From Lasioglossum baleicum (lineage: Eukaryota; Arthropoda; Insecta; Hymenoptera; Halictidae), in assembly GCF_051020765.1 (NCBI RefSeq), contig NC_134948.1:3154501-3218500 (forward strand): DNA of 64,000 nt, written 5' to 3'. Shown here piece after piece: positions 50,260 to 60,251 of this stretch. Position 1 is the stretch's first letter, and each line of letters starts with the position of its first letter. Under the pieces are notes generated by a model, which did no database searches, was not told the origin of the DNA, and saw only the letters and a program-made list of their open reading frames with translations. Both the position numbers and the translations under genes were made by a program.

Positions 50260-53200
50260 CTGGAAAACAGAAAACGGTGGATGAAGTATAATGAAAACAG
50301 AAGTAAAATTAGTTGGAAAATCCTCTCACCATCCGGTAACATTTTCCGCGGCGTCGCAGGTGTTGTACAGTTCGTTGAACGCGTTTCCTTCCCCACAATT
50401 ATGCAATCTCGGACGGCCGTTCACGCAAACATAATAATGTTGGCAATCATGCGTGCTGCGATGGAACTGAGGACCGCCGAAGATCCCTTGGTCCCTCACT
50501 TCCGGGCACCGGAAGCCGAGGAACGCTGTAAACATTATTCACACATAACACAATAGTTCATCGCAACGCCCCAAAATGTCCTATTATTAAGCATTTATTT
50601 TAAAAATTAAACATTTCTCCCTAGCTAGAATAATTTAGACACCAAGGTATTTAACAATGTAAACAATACTGTGAATAATGGCACAGCAGTTTCAGAGTCA
50701 CCCCTCGACTGCTAAGCTGCTTAGAAAAATATTGTGGCTGATTTAGTTAACAGAAGTTAAATCCTCTTACCCTCTGCATCACAATCCGGTACTTGATCCG
50801 GCCAATCGCAACGGTAACTTTCAGGGTTGAAAGCCAACCCCTCGGGACAGTCGAAAACATACCCTCTACCATCTGCACAGTTCATAAACTGACCGCAGTT
50901 TTGATGATCCCCAACCTTAAAGTAGCCATATTGATGGGGACAGTCGTCCGTTGGCTGGGGAGGTTCTGCAAATGTAAAACCACCCCTTTAAGGCACCCCT
51001 ATATTTTATGATTTGCAAGGTGTACCATTGTTTTCCGACTAAACCAGTTAAAAAATAAAGAATTGAGCATTTGAATATATTGTAAACCATGGAACTACCC
51101 CTTTAAGGCACCCCTATATTTTATGATTTGCAAGGTGTATCATTTTTTCCGACTAAACCAGTTAAAAAATAAAGAATTGAGCATTTGAATATTTTGTAAA
51201 ACATTGAACTACCCCTTTAAGGCACCCCTATGTATATTTTATAATTTGCAAGGTGTGACATTTTCTTCCGACTAAACTAGTTAAAAAATAAAGAATTGAG
51301 TATGTGAATATTTTGTAAAACATGGAACTACCCCTCTAAGGCACCCCTATATTTTATGATTTGCAAGGTGTACCATTTTTTCCGACTAAACCAGTTAAAA
51401 AATAAAGAATTGAGCATTTGAATATTTTGTAAAACATTGAACTACCCCTTTAAGGCACCCCTATGTATATTTTATAATTTGCAAGGTGTGACATTTTCTT
51501 CCGACTAAACTAGTTAAAAAATAAAGAATTGAGTATGTGAATATTTTGTAAAACATGGAACTACCCCTCTAAGGCACCCCTATATTTTATAATTTGCAAG
51601 GTGTAAGATTTTAAACTAGTTAAAAAATAAAGAATTGATTATGTGTATATTTTATATAATAATTTGCAGAGTGTACCATTTTTCCGACTAAACTAGTTAA
51701 GAATTAAAGAATTGAGTATGTGACTATTCTGTAAAACATGTGGAACTATCCCTTTAAGGCACCCCTATTATTTTTGTAATGTGTAAATAAAAAGTGGAAT
51801 ACGAACATTTTCAATTGTTTCTAGTGAGAATGCATTAAACAGTGGGTGGACTTACGGCGGCTAGACCTTGCTCCGCAGTCGATGTCGATAGGATAGCCGC
51901 AGGGATAATTGAATCTGGCTTCCGGGTTGAAAAGGAGACCCTCGGGACAGAGTTTTTGCTCGGGTACACCATCGATACATTCTATATAGGCGTCGCACTG
52001 ATTAGGGACCGGAAATCGTCCATTTCTCTCCTCGCAAGAACCTGATGACTGTCTCTCAGGGACATTGTGAGCCAGTTGGTTATTTGTACTCGTGAAACGC
52101 TGATAATTAGTCAACGCTGCAGTCAAAAACAGTGAATAATTTATATTTTATTTCAATAAAATCATTTTAATATTAATTGTAATTTTATTTTCAAAACTGA
52201 CTCCGACCATCAAGAGAAAACGACAAATTTTTCTTGGTGTCACTGACATTTTTTTCGTCAATTCTACCATTTTAAGAGTGACACAAATTTTTCTGTGAAT
52301 GAAGAAAAACGTGAAGAAATGAAAACGAATCTTCTAGGTATGCATCATTAAGCTCCGCTAACTCGAGGATGGTGCTAGGAGAGATTTCATAGTTCCACCG
52401 TATTATAGTAAGCCTCTTATGCAATATTATTCCCGTCCGAATTCAAGGAAACGCACCGACGGAGATGAAGCTATTACACACAGATCTTCATTCCAAATGG
52501 GAGAGCATTAAACCATCTGTTTCGATATTTCACGCGATCGTTTCCCAACTGTTTTACGAAACCAATCTGATCCTTTCGCGTTTACGACCGTAAATCCTAC
52601 TATACTTTACTGCACGCGAAATTGCCGATAAAAGTCGCATCGGTAACAATAAACGACGCTACTGGTTCGAGCTGACAACATTTTCCCAACTACAAACACC
52701 TAATTCTCTACAATTCTTCAATAAATAATATTTAATCAATTCTATATCCACATTTTAATTTAAAATTAATATTCTCGAGCATTATTCTATAATGATATAT
52801 TCAGTTAATGAGAAATTCAATACCACTCGCGTATGCAACAATGATTTAATATGTACAATTAATTATTCAAAATATGGTCCCGAATTTCACGTTCATTAAA
52901 TATTTATTTTCGTTCATTAACAATGCAAATTTTGTGAATAGTCTAGCAATGCGTCGGGTTAGTACAGGTCCGCCAGTGTCCGGAGAGTGAATCTCAACCT
53001 TGAAGAGCGACGGAATTACATTTCATGAAAAAATTAAGAAAAGACTCCGGTCGGGTCCGAGGAGGATCTCGAATATCAAATACAGGTGTATCTATGGATT
53101 GCGTAATTCCCGGCCGGTTACATAATGCGAACACCTTGAGGACGGGAGAACCGGTCGGCGAACGTGCACACGCTGAAATCCACGGAGAAAGTTCGGCGAT

Positions 53201-55263
53201 GCGACTCGACCTCTGCGAAGCCGGGCCGGCATTAGCATAGTTGCCTTACGAAACCGAGTCTCGAGGATTCTGCTCCGATTGGAGCCGGGGATCCACCTGT
53301 TTCCGGAAGCTTCGGTTCCCCTAACTCTCTGAACCATTTTATATCTCCGGAATCCTTCGAATTAGCCTCCACTTCAATTAATCAGCTTCGAAATTCATTG
53401 CTGATTGATTTTACTAGAATTTTAGGGTACGGAGTCCTGGTTCTGAAGGATTTGCCAAGTCTATCTTTATGAGGTTGTGATTAGACAGCGGATGTTTATG
53501 CAAAATGAAAATTTTCCACCAGGATTGTAACAAACTGCACTGAAATAGAAATTCATTTCCTTCAGAAATATGTGTTTAATAGATTGAAAATAGTATAACA
53601 GCATCTCTACATTTTTTTAATAGTTTTGCTGTTTTAAATTAGGATTGTTACTTTCTATGTGTTTTACTGTAGCAATTCTAAGTTCCTCGATCTCTCCCTT
53701 TCCTACTCGATCCTCGAGAACTGATCCGTTTGATTAACCATTTAACCTATTTAGAGTACACAACAGATCCCAGGAGTCTTTAAATCCGTGAAGCAACCTG
53801 TACCCTAACAAATGAATTAGATGTTCCAGGTCAAACAAACGATTTACACTGTTCGACAATAATTGGGGGTGTACGTCAGAGTTGGGCATTAATCGACTGT
53901 AATTTTAATCATGATTGATTGATTAATGTGTACAATTAAAAAAAGAAATCATCGAAAGATCGACGATTGATTCAATCGATTGACGAAGTTAACCGCCAAT
54001 CGTTGATTACAAGCAGAAATCATCGAAAAAAACATAAAAGCACGTAAACAGAGTTCGTATTATGTATAGACCAAATGACAATACACCTAAATTCAGTTTA
54101 CATTTTTTTTCAGTAGTCATACAGTTTTGATTCCGTAGTTCATTTCGAAATTTTAACAGTTAATTATTAATCAATTATCCGATTGACGATTAATAATGGT
54201 TAATCGTTAACCGCAACTAACGACTAAACTAAGAGATTAATTGTTAATTGCGATTAACGATTGAAGTAGAAATTTAGTCGTCAATCGTTGATTAAATTTT
54301 TGCCCAACTCTGGTGTACATAGCTAGAACTTTATGCTGCCACGCGCACTATTCATTGTATCTAAAACAACTTACAGAGGATATTGAACATAGAAATTGTC
54401 CCCGGATGTGGCCGAAGCAAATTCCTAAGCGGGACATTTGCATATCACGAATCTCAGGGATCCCGAGCATCGAATCATCCGAACTTTCGAGAAAGAAGTA
54501 CCCCGACCGCGTCCTCCTCAAGTTCTTTGGAATGACGCACGATCATCCATAGCGTTGAATATTTCAATGGCGCAGCTGTGACGAGTCGCACGTTGAATTT
54601 CAATCGCTTCACATTATTTTCATCGACCCATTAAGCGATACGCCATACTTCTAAATGGACCCTAGCTCCTTCCAGCTTCTTCTTTATTAAAAAATTGGAA
54701 TAACTTTTAAAATCTAGCAGAATTGACCACCCTCTGAACTATCCAAAGACCCAATTATATCAGCTCAATGCCCCAAACGCTTCATCTCCTAAACTACCCA
54801 ACGTTCCTGTACTATTTTAACACGAAAGCTAAAATCAACTAAAATAAAAATGTCTTCTTGCCTAGAATATTTCCATTCTATACAATTGTACGACTGTAAC
54901 GAATGTTTAGTAATTTATTTCATATGAAATAATTTCTTAACGTAACAATTATTTTACATTACTGATACAGCAATGTTTAGTGGTGACACAGAGTCGCCAT
55001 TCGATTGCTAAGGGTGAAAACTCTAGCAACTCCCATCCCCTAATCTAGCCAACGTCCCCAAATATCCGTCCCATAAACTCTCTCTTAACACTCTCTGATG
55101 GGCTCCCTTGAAAACGGATCAAGAAGATCATAAAACACAGAACACAACCGCCACTGTTTGCCACGATCTAGATCTCCGGAGGACTCTCGATGATCTACTC
55201 ACGGGTTGCGGCCACAAACACGCCGTAGGCAATCGCAAGATAAACGATCGTCTTCGAGGCCAT
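50202..55263 (-). CDS. CPAP3/obstructor-type secreted chitin-binding cuticle protein (5 exons)
   Basis: Structural protein of the cuticle or other chitin matrix, secreted by epidermal cells. Exons in transcript order: 55263-55203, 52116-51856, 50965-50771, 50525-50330, 50259-50202. They total 771 nt (256 residues plus stop) and all phases fit. A signal peptide (MASKTIVYLAIAYGVFVAAT) is followed by a short linker and three CBM14/peritrophin-A domains at about 48-101, 116-169 and 179-238, each with six cysteines and aromatic chitin-contact positions. The final Cys (238) exists only if the 50330/50259 intron is removed, which confirms that splice. Three domains with short spacers is the CPAP3 architecture; the subtype (obstructor C or E-like) is uncertain. 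The gene lies tail-to-tail with the receptor gene, about 2 kb from its stop. Confidence 0.9.
50330..50525 (-). CDS. CPAP3 exon 4: third chitin-binding domain
   Basis: Acceptor AATGTTTACAG, donor GTGAGA. It encodes AFLGFRCPEVRDQGIFGGPQ and on to CDAAENVTG, with five of the six domain cysteines. Reading through the donor gives Trp then stop and loses the sixth cysteine; splicing to 50259 restores Cys238. Confidence 0.93.
50771..50965 (-). CDS. CPAP3 exon 3: second chitin-binding domain
   Basis: Acceptor ACATTTGCAG, donor GTAAGA. It encodes QPPQPTDDCPHQYGYFKVGD and on to CDWPDQVPDCDAE, with cysteines 116, 131, 137, 147, 160 and 169. The preceding intron is packed with a 110-120 bp tandem repeat that abuts this acceptor. 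Confidence 0.93.
50968..51780. repeat. Tandem repeat filling CPAP3 intron 2, about 110-120 bp unit
   Basis: About seven copies with GGAACTACCCCTTTAAGGCA, TTTGCAAGGTGTACCATTTT and AAAAAATAAAGAATTGAG. The array runs right up to the acceptor of exon 3. Confidence 0.85.
51856..52116 (-). CDS. CPAP3 exon 2: linker and first chitin-binding domain
   Basis: Acceptor TTGACTGCAG, donor GTAAGT. It encodes a 27-residue linker then chitin-binding domain 1, with C48, C61, C67, C77, C93 and C101 in the spacing of peritrophin-A domains (NGRFPVPNQCDAYIEC and GLLFNPEARFNYPCGYPIDI). Phases 1 in and 1 out, the usual pattern for this family. Confidence 0.92.
52117..53483. other. Intron 1 of the chitin-binding gene, left part
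   Basis: Unique AT-rich sequence with a GC-rich patch at 53020-53340. No exon supported. Confidence 0.5.
53484..53660. mobile_element. CAGCGGATTTTATGCA family copy
   Basis: Begins AGACAGCGGATGTTTATGCA, then AACAAACTGCACTGAAATAG and TTTAATAGATTGAAAATA, shared with 5459-5560. Lies in intron 1 of the chitin-binding gene. Another truncated end is at 47345-47365. Confidence 0.5.
53877..54312. mobile_element. hAT MITE, second member of the CAGAGTTGGGCA family
   Basis: 436 bp. The same ends as the element at 14476, with target duplication GTGTACGT / GTGTACAT (53869-53876, 54313-54320; one change). The interior is made of many ATTAATCGATT-type repeats. It lies in intron 1 of the chitin-binding gene. 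Confidence 0.8.
54321..55194. other. Intron 1 of the chitin-binding gene, right part
   Basis: Unique sequence between the hAT MITE and exon 1; nothing recognised. Confidence 0.5.
55203..55263 (-). CDS. CPAP3 exon 1: start and signal peptide
   Basis: ATG at 55263-55261, then a 20-residue secretion signal. The donor GTGAGT follows at 55202. It ends in phase 1, completed to Pro by exon 2. Upstream on the - strand is a purine-rich GAGAGGAGAGG tract; GATAAAAG lies about 70 bp upstream but is only a loose TATA match. Confidence 0.85.
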
Positions 55264-55354
55264 CTCGAGTTGCTGTCGTCCCGCTCCCGAAACAGACACT
55301 ACGTCCGAACGACTCTTCCTCGCGAGCTTTTATCATCTCAGGCCGGTCTTCCCG

Positions 55355-55382
55355 GCGAAGAGAGGAGAGGAGAGGAGAGAAC
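55355..55382. repeat. GAGAG purine-rich microsatellite
   Basis: AGAGAGGAGAGGAGAGGAGA upstream of the chitin-binding gene start, possibly in its promoter. Confidence 0.6.
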
Positions 55383-57049
55383 AACGATGCTCATCACGAT
55401 TCTCTCATCCATGGACTTGCTCTCGGTCCTCTTCGACTGCTGCGTTTTTTTCGGGCCCCCTTTCACAAGTCTATTTCCGTCTGTGTGTTTGCCTTTACCG
55501 AGCCTGAGGCCTCAGGATTGCAACAATGACCCTAACTGCTCGCATAGATGACGCATCCTGCACCTTTGACAACCCGATCAATTTTGTAATTATTTTCTTA
55601 CTTGTGCAGGCTCTGCACTCGAATTGGAGTCTCTGGAATTCTTTTAGCTTAATGGAATCTTTTATTGTTGAAATTTAGAAAGGACTATGTCATTAATCTT
55701 CGGAAGAAAGGCAATTTCTAAATTATTTTTATTTTGATGCACAGGGGCAGAATTGGAATTTAAGTTGAGGCAAACGCGTTCTCCAAGATGGTCGGAAGGG
55801 TGCAAGCCACTTGGAGATATATAACGTTGCATGGATGCGTTTTCCCGATTTCTGTTCGTTTACCATAAAAGATAAATACTGCTGCGGCCAGAGTGTCGCG
55901 GAGGAAAGGTCCGTGAACGTCCGACACGCAGAAAAAGAAACGAAGAAAATGTCAAGGCTCTGGTTCCATGCCGCCTCAGGCCTGTTTCTCGTCTAATCGC
56001 GGAACTTTCGTTCGATATTGCGCAAATCCTGCCTTCTTCGCGGAAGACCCCGTTGTTTTTGTGATTAAATACCAGAGCTGAGCGAAACGTTGAATCATTC
56101 TCATAAGAGAAAAGCAGCGATATTACCAATAGTACCTGGAAATTTATTAATCGTCAGCTTTTGTCTCAATTGGCGAAACAGTTGGTCGAAACAATTCGAC
56201 CAGTAATTACAAACGTCATTATATTCAAATTGCAATCTAATTATTTACTAGAAAGATCAAAGCATTCAAAATTATTTTATTCGAAACCCTATCATTTGAA
56301 CATTCGTTCTGTAAAGCAACCTGTGGATATCTTTCAATTTCTAGTACAAGGTATGTGTATTGTCGTTATTATTTTTAAATTCCAATGAACCTATCATAAT
56401 CAACATTCTTCAAAACAATACTAAAATATTATTTTCATTCCTCCACAAATGATGTTTGCCGTTTTTCTCATATAAGAGATCTATTCAGCGACATAGGAAA
56501 GTGGCCACAAGTAGGCACGGAGATAACGTGGAACTTACAGTGATCTGAAATACCACATCGCTATAAGTTCCACCCCACCGACCAGATACTATTAAAGACT
56601 GCTAGCCTTATGGAAGATCGTGTCACTCGAATACTACGGTGTTTTCTACGTCCTCTAGGATGTATTCTGGCTGGAGTAAAAAACAGAAGAAAATCGACAT
56701 GATCTCGTCGGTGCAGAAGGCTACTGAGGAGACTCTCGTCTGTGAAAAGGCAAATCGTCACGGAACCATATTGATCATCATGAATTGTTCCATTCTGTAC
56801 CGAGAAGATATTTCAAATGTTGGTTTCAATATTAAAAGCAAAACTCAAGGATAAAGAATTCCTAGAAATATATTATTGAATCATAATTTTTTAGGAAAAT
56901 CAACAATTCCTATTTCAAATTTTATACGAGACACCTACGTTTTTAATTTCAAAACATTTCATAAACGAGAATTATTACCTTTCACTTTTTTATACATAAA
57001 TGTTCCAAGAATCGATCCGGACAGAAATATTTTGAAAAGACTTTACTGT
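55383..57049. other. Upstream of the chitin-binding gene, no gene recognised
   Basis: Short frames such as 56876-57124 have no recognisable family; the tail of that frame is itself the first unit of the 180-bp tandem repeat. Confidence 0.4.
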
Positions 57050-57712
57050 AAAAAATTAGATGGCAAGGTGTTCAAGGGAGTGTTTGTCCACATCGTTGGC
57101 AAAAGGAATTATTATAAACATTAATTAGCTAGAATTAATAAATGTCTCATAGTAGTATTTTGAGTAAATTAATGCGTGCGAATGTTCATGGTTTAAAAGT
57201 TATTTTATATTTCGAGTTTTATTGTCTATTTTTACGAAAAATTTAGATGGCAAGGTGGTCAAGGGAGTGCTCGTTAACATTGTTAGCAAAAGGAATTGTT
57301 ATAAATATTAAACAGCCAGAAATAATAAATTTATCTGTGAATTGTATTGAATAAATGAATGCGTGCGAATGTTCATGGTTTAAAAGTTATTCTATATTTC
57401 GAGTTTTATTGTCTATTTTTACGAAAAAATTAGATGGCAAGTTGGTCAAGGGAGTGCTCGTTAACATCATTAGAAAAAGGAATTGTTATAAACATTAAAC
57501 AGCCAGAAATAATAAATTTATCTATGAATTGTATCGAATAAATTAATGCGAGCGAATATTATGGTTTAAAAGTTATTCCGTATCACGAATACTATTATCC
57601 ACTTTGACTAAAAAATTAGGTGGTCAGATAGCCAAGGGATTGCTTGTGGACATCGCTGTAAAATAGAATTGTTATAAACATTAACCAGCTGGAAATAATA
57701 AATTTATCAATA
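57050..57712 (+). repeat. Tandem repeat, about 180-bp unit, 4 copies
   Basis: Units contain AATTAGATGGCAAGG, GGTCAAGGGAGTGC, AAGGAATTGTTATAAA and GGTTTAAAAGTTATT. Copies start near 57054, 57240, 57428 and 57613. The last copy is the most diverged. Confidence 0.75.
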
Positions 57713-57717
57713 ATTGT

Positions 57718-58135
57718 CACGGCGATCGACATCGATCGATATTCGGCAGAGTGGGGGGCGCCGCTCGAGCTCGGCTGAGTGGGGGACGCCGCTTGAGCTC
57801 GGCGGAGTGGGTGGCGCCGCTCGAGCTCTCCGTCAGTCAGTCAATTGGGGCGGGGGGACCGGCGTGAGCGGACGTGCTGCGGGACCAGGAGCGCCCGGAG
57901 AACCGGAGGGACCAGAGGTGGACCAGAGGTGGACCAGAGGTGAACACCACGGCGATCGACATCGATCGATATTCGGCGGAGTGGGGGGCGCCGCTCGAGC
58001 TCGGCGACTTGGCGAGAGCTCTCCGTCAGTCAGTCAGTCGGGGCGGGGGGACCAGCGTGAGCGGACGTGCAGCGGGACCAGGAGCGGCAGGAGAACCGGA
58101 GGGACCAGAGGTGGACCAGAGGTGGACTAGAGGTC
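57718..58135 (+). repeat. GC-rich tandem duplication of about 230 bp
   Basis: Two copies begin CACGGCGATCGACATCGATC at about 57718 and 57948. Each contains GGGGCGGGGGGACC and runs of ACCAGAGGTGG. The long open frame across it only reflects GC-rich repeat (Gly/Arg/Pro). Base composition is strikingly unlike the AT-rich flanks. Confidence 0.7.
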
Positions 58136-58370
58136 ATCTACAGTTACCCTGGCCTACCTTCAACTGTCAATTCAAGGAACAACGGTAAGTTTGATTACTA
58201 ATATTTTTCAAAACTTCCTTTGTCTTTTTAAACTCGTCCTTCATACTTTTGAAATTTTCATCGAGACTTTCAATGAAGACTATTGAGTCTTCTTCAAATT
58301 TATTAATTTTATTCTTTATAAAAATTACATTTTGAGCGTCCCACTCGTATGCAGGATTATAATTGCTCTT

Positions 58371-58990
58371 GTGAACTGCTTCGTTGGTTGTATTCGCACT
58401 TCTGTGCGGGGTTACAACTGCTCTCATGAGCTGGTTCTCTGATTGTATTCGCACTCATGTGCAGGATTACAATTGTTCTTGTGAATTGGTTCGCTGGTTG
58501 TATTCGCACTCATGTGCAGGTTTATAATTGCTCTTGTGAGCTGCTTCGTTGGTTGTATTTGAACTCATGTGCACGATTACAATTGTTCTTGTGAATTGGT
58601 TCGCTGGTTGTGTGTGTATTCGCACTCATGTGCGGGATTACAATTGCTCTCATGAACTGGTTCTCTGATTGTATTCGCACTCATGTGCAGGATTACAATT
58701 GTTCTTGTCAATTGGTTCGCTGGTTATATTCGCACTCATGTGCAGGTTTATAATTGCTCTTGTGAGCTGCTTCGTTGGTTGTTTTCGCACTCGTGTGCGG
58801 GGTTATAGTTATTCTCACGAGCTGTTTCGCTGGTTGTATTCGCACTTCTGTGCGGGGTTACAATTGCTCTCATGAGCTGGTTCTTTGGTTGTATTCGCGC
58901 TCATGTGCATGGTTAGGTTTGCGCTTACGTGCGGGGTTATATTTGCTCTCGTGAGCTGGTTACATTCGCATTCGTGTGCGTTATTTAATT
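58371..58990 (+). repeat. Minisatellite of alternating short hairpins, block 1
   Basis: Degenerate units of about 60 bp. Each unit contains two mini-inverted repeats: CGCAC-loop-GTGCG and GCTC-loop-GAGC. The loops are TCGT, TCAT, TTGT or TTCT. Examples: 58395-58408 (CGCAC TTCT GTGCG) and 58420-58431 (GCTC TCAT GAGC). Variants such as GTTC TTGT GAAT change both sides of the stem, so pairing is largely kept. The block lies in a possible intron (donor GTAAGT 58185, acceptor ending 59035). Confidence 0.8.
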
Positions 58991-59232
58991 CCGTATTCAA
59001 CTGCATTGTTTCTAAATACGATTAGTCTGTTTCAGCTAGATTACAACAGCCCGCTGCTAACAAAGACGACACACCAAAGAGGACACATCAACGAAGAGGA
59101 AGAAGACTACAGTGCATTTTGAAGTGTTATATAGGATCTATATATTCAGATTGTATATCATCATTGTAAATATGTCGTGTTTCACAAGTCCCTCTTCCTA
59201 CAAATTTTCTCATCTTGTTTGAAATTGGCATT

Positions 59233-59305
59233 CCTCCGATCGGAGGTCCCCCAGGGGCTCACTCACGGATGGTGCCGTGAGTGAGTACGGGGTGTCGCGT
59301 CCCCG
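59233..59305 (+). other. Three consecutive hairpin-forming sequences
   Basis: Palindrome CCTCCGATCGGAGG at 59233-59246. A perfect 11-bp stem CTCACTCACGG at 59258-59268 pairs with 59275-59285 across a 6-nt loop. CGGGG at 59288-59292 pairs with CCCCG at 59301-59305. Two GTGAGT donor-like sites (59277, 59281) fall in the right arm of the middle hairpin. Confidence 0.75.
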
Positions 59306-59326
59306 GGGCACCCGAATCGCCTATAG

Positions 59327-59595
59327 GCCGCACCCGTGTGCGGGGTTAGTTTGGCTCTCGTGAGCTGGTGTTAGGTTGGCTCTCGTGAGCTGGTTAGATT
59401 CGCACTCGTGTGCGGGGTTAGTTTGGCTCTCGTGAGCTGGTCTTAGGTTTGGCTCTCGTGAGCTTGTTTGATTCGAACTCGTGTGCGGGGTTTGTTTGGC
59501 TCTCGTGAGCTTGTTTGATTCGCACTCGTATGCGGGGTTTGTTTGGCTCTCGTGAGCGGATATTAGGCTTGCACTCGTGTGCGGAGTTATGCATT
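59327..59595 (+). repeat. Minisatellite of alternating short hairpins, block 2
   Basis: The same unit as at 58371-58990, with cleaner hairpins: GCTC TCGT GAGC at 59354-59365 and CGCAC TCGT GTGCG at 59401-59414, repeated several times. It again lies before an acceptor-like TCTGTTTTAG (ending 59630). The sequence after it is similar to that after block 1, so the repeat block plus flank was duplicated. Confidence 0.8.
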
Positions 59596-59776
59596 GATAT
59601 GTATGTCTAATCATTATTAGTCTGTTTTAGTTAGATTACACCAAGAAGAGAAGACACGAAGAAGAGGACACACGGAGATGACGGCAAACCAAGAAGAGTA
59701 CTGCCCAACAAGAGGACATATCAAGAAAAGAATACATCGAGAAGACTTCATCATATTCTTAAGTTAGTTTTATTTC

Positions 59777-59916
59777 CCGAGCAATTATTGTCTTAGCGTC
59801 ACCTCCGAACCTGAGCCTTCTGCTCAGGTTCATGTTTCTTCTTTGCGAATCAAAGCCTTCTGCTTTGATTCTTCCCCTTTTTGCGTGTAGTCTTTTGGCC
59901 CACAATAATTGCTCGG
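59777..59916 (+). repeat. Domain I: 15-bp inverted repeat enclosing two CTTCT-loop hairpins
   Basis: CCGAGCAATTATTGT (59777-59791) is perfectly complementary to 59902-59916. Inside are two perfect 10-bp hairpins: GAACCTGAGC/GCTCAGGTTC (59807-59816, 59822-59831) and GAATCAAAGC/GCTTTGATTC (59847-59856, 59862-59871), both with loop CTTCT. The two stems differ in sequence but each pairs with itself. Confidence 0.85.
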
Positions 59917-59980
59917 CTTGCGTGCGTTAATTTTTAAGAGCTTGTACTATGCCCATCTGTATATACCCATAATATTGTAG

Positions 59981-60196
59981 TAATTATTGGCATTGGTATT
60001 ATTTGCTCGATTTAACGTTTTTGGTTTAATTTCTGAATCTGTAATACCATATACATATGCATATCTAGTTATCAGGATATCAGGATACAAAGGTATCAGC
60101 ATATCAGTTTAGCAGTATATCGCATATCACTATATCTGTATATCAGTATAGAATTATCATAACAATGAATCAGTATAATACCAATGCCAATAATTA
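59981..60196 (+). repeat. Domain II: perfect 22-bp inverted repeat
   Basis: 59981-60002 is exactly complementary to 60175-60196. The 172-nt interior is rich in ATATCAG-type repeats. A (GCGT)n microsatellite follows at about 60199-60220. Confidence 0.8.
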
Positions 60197-60251
60197 ATTG
60201 CGTGCGTGCGTGCGTGCGGTAATTTTTAAGCTCGTATATCTTTGTTGTAAA

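Noticed and set aside
55108..55551. 147-codon + strand frame
   Set aside because: It is antisense to the chitin-binding gene's signal-peptide exon and promoter region.
57714..58130. 138-codon open frame, Gly/Arg/Pro-rich
   Set aside because: It spans a GC-rich tandem duplication and its protein is the repeat translated; another frame is equally open.
59327..59595. CRISPR-like regular repeats in the hairpin minisatellite
   Set aside because: Units are directly adjacent without unique spacers, and the genome is eukaryotic.
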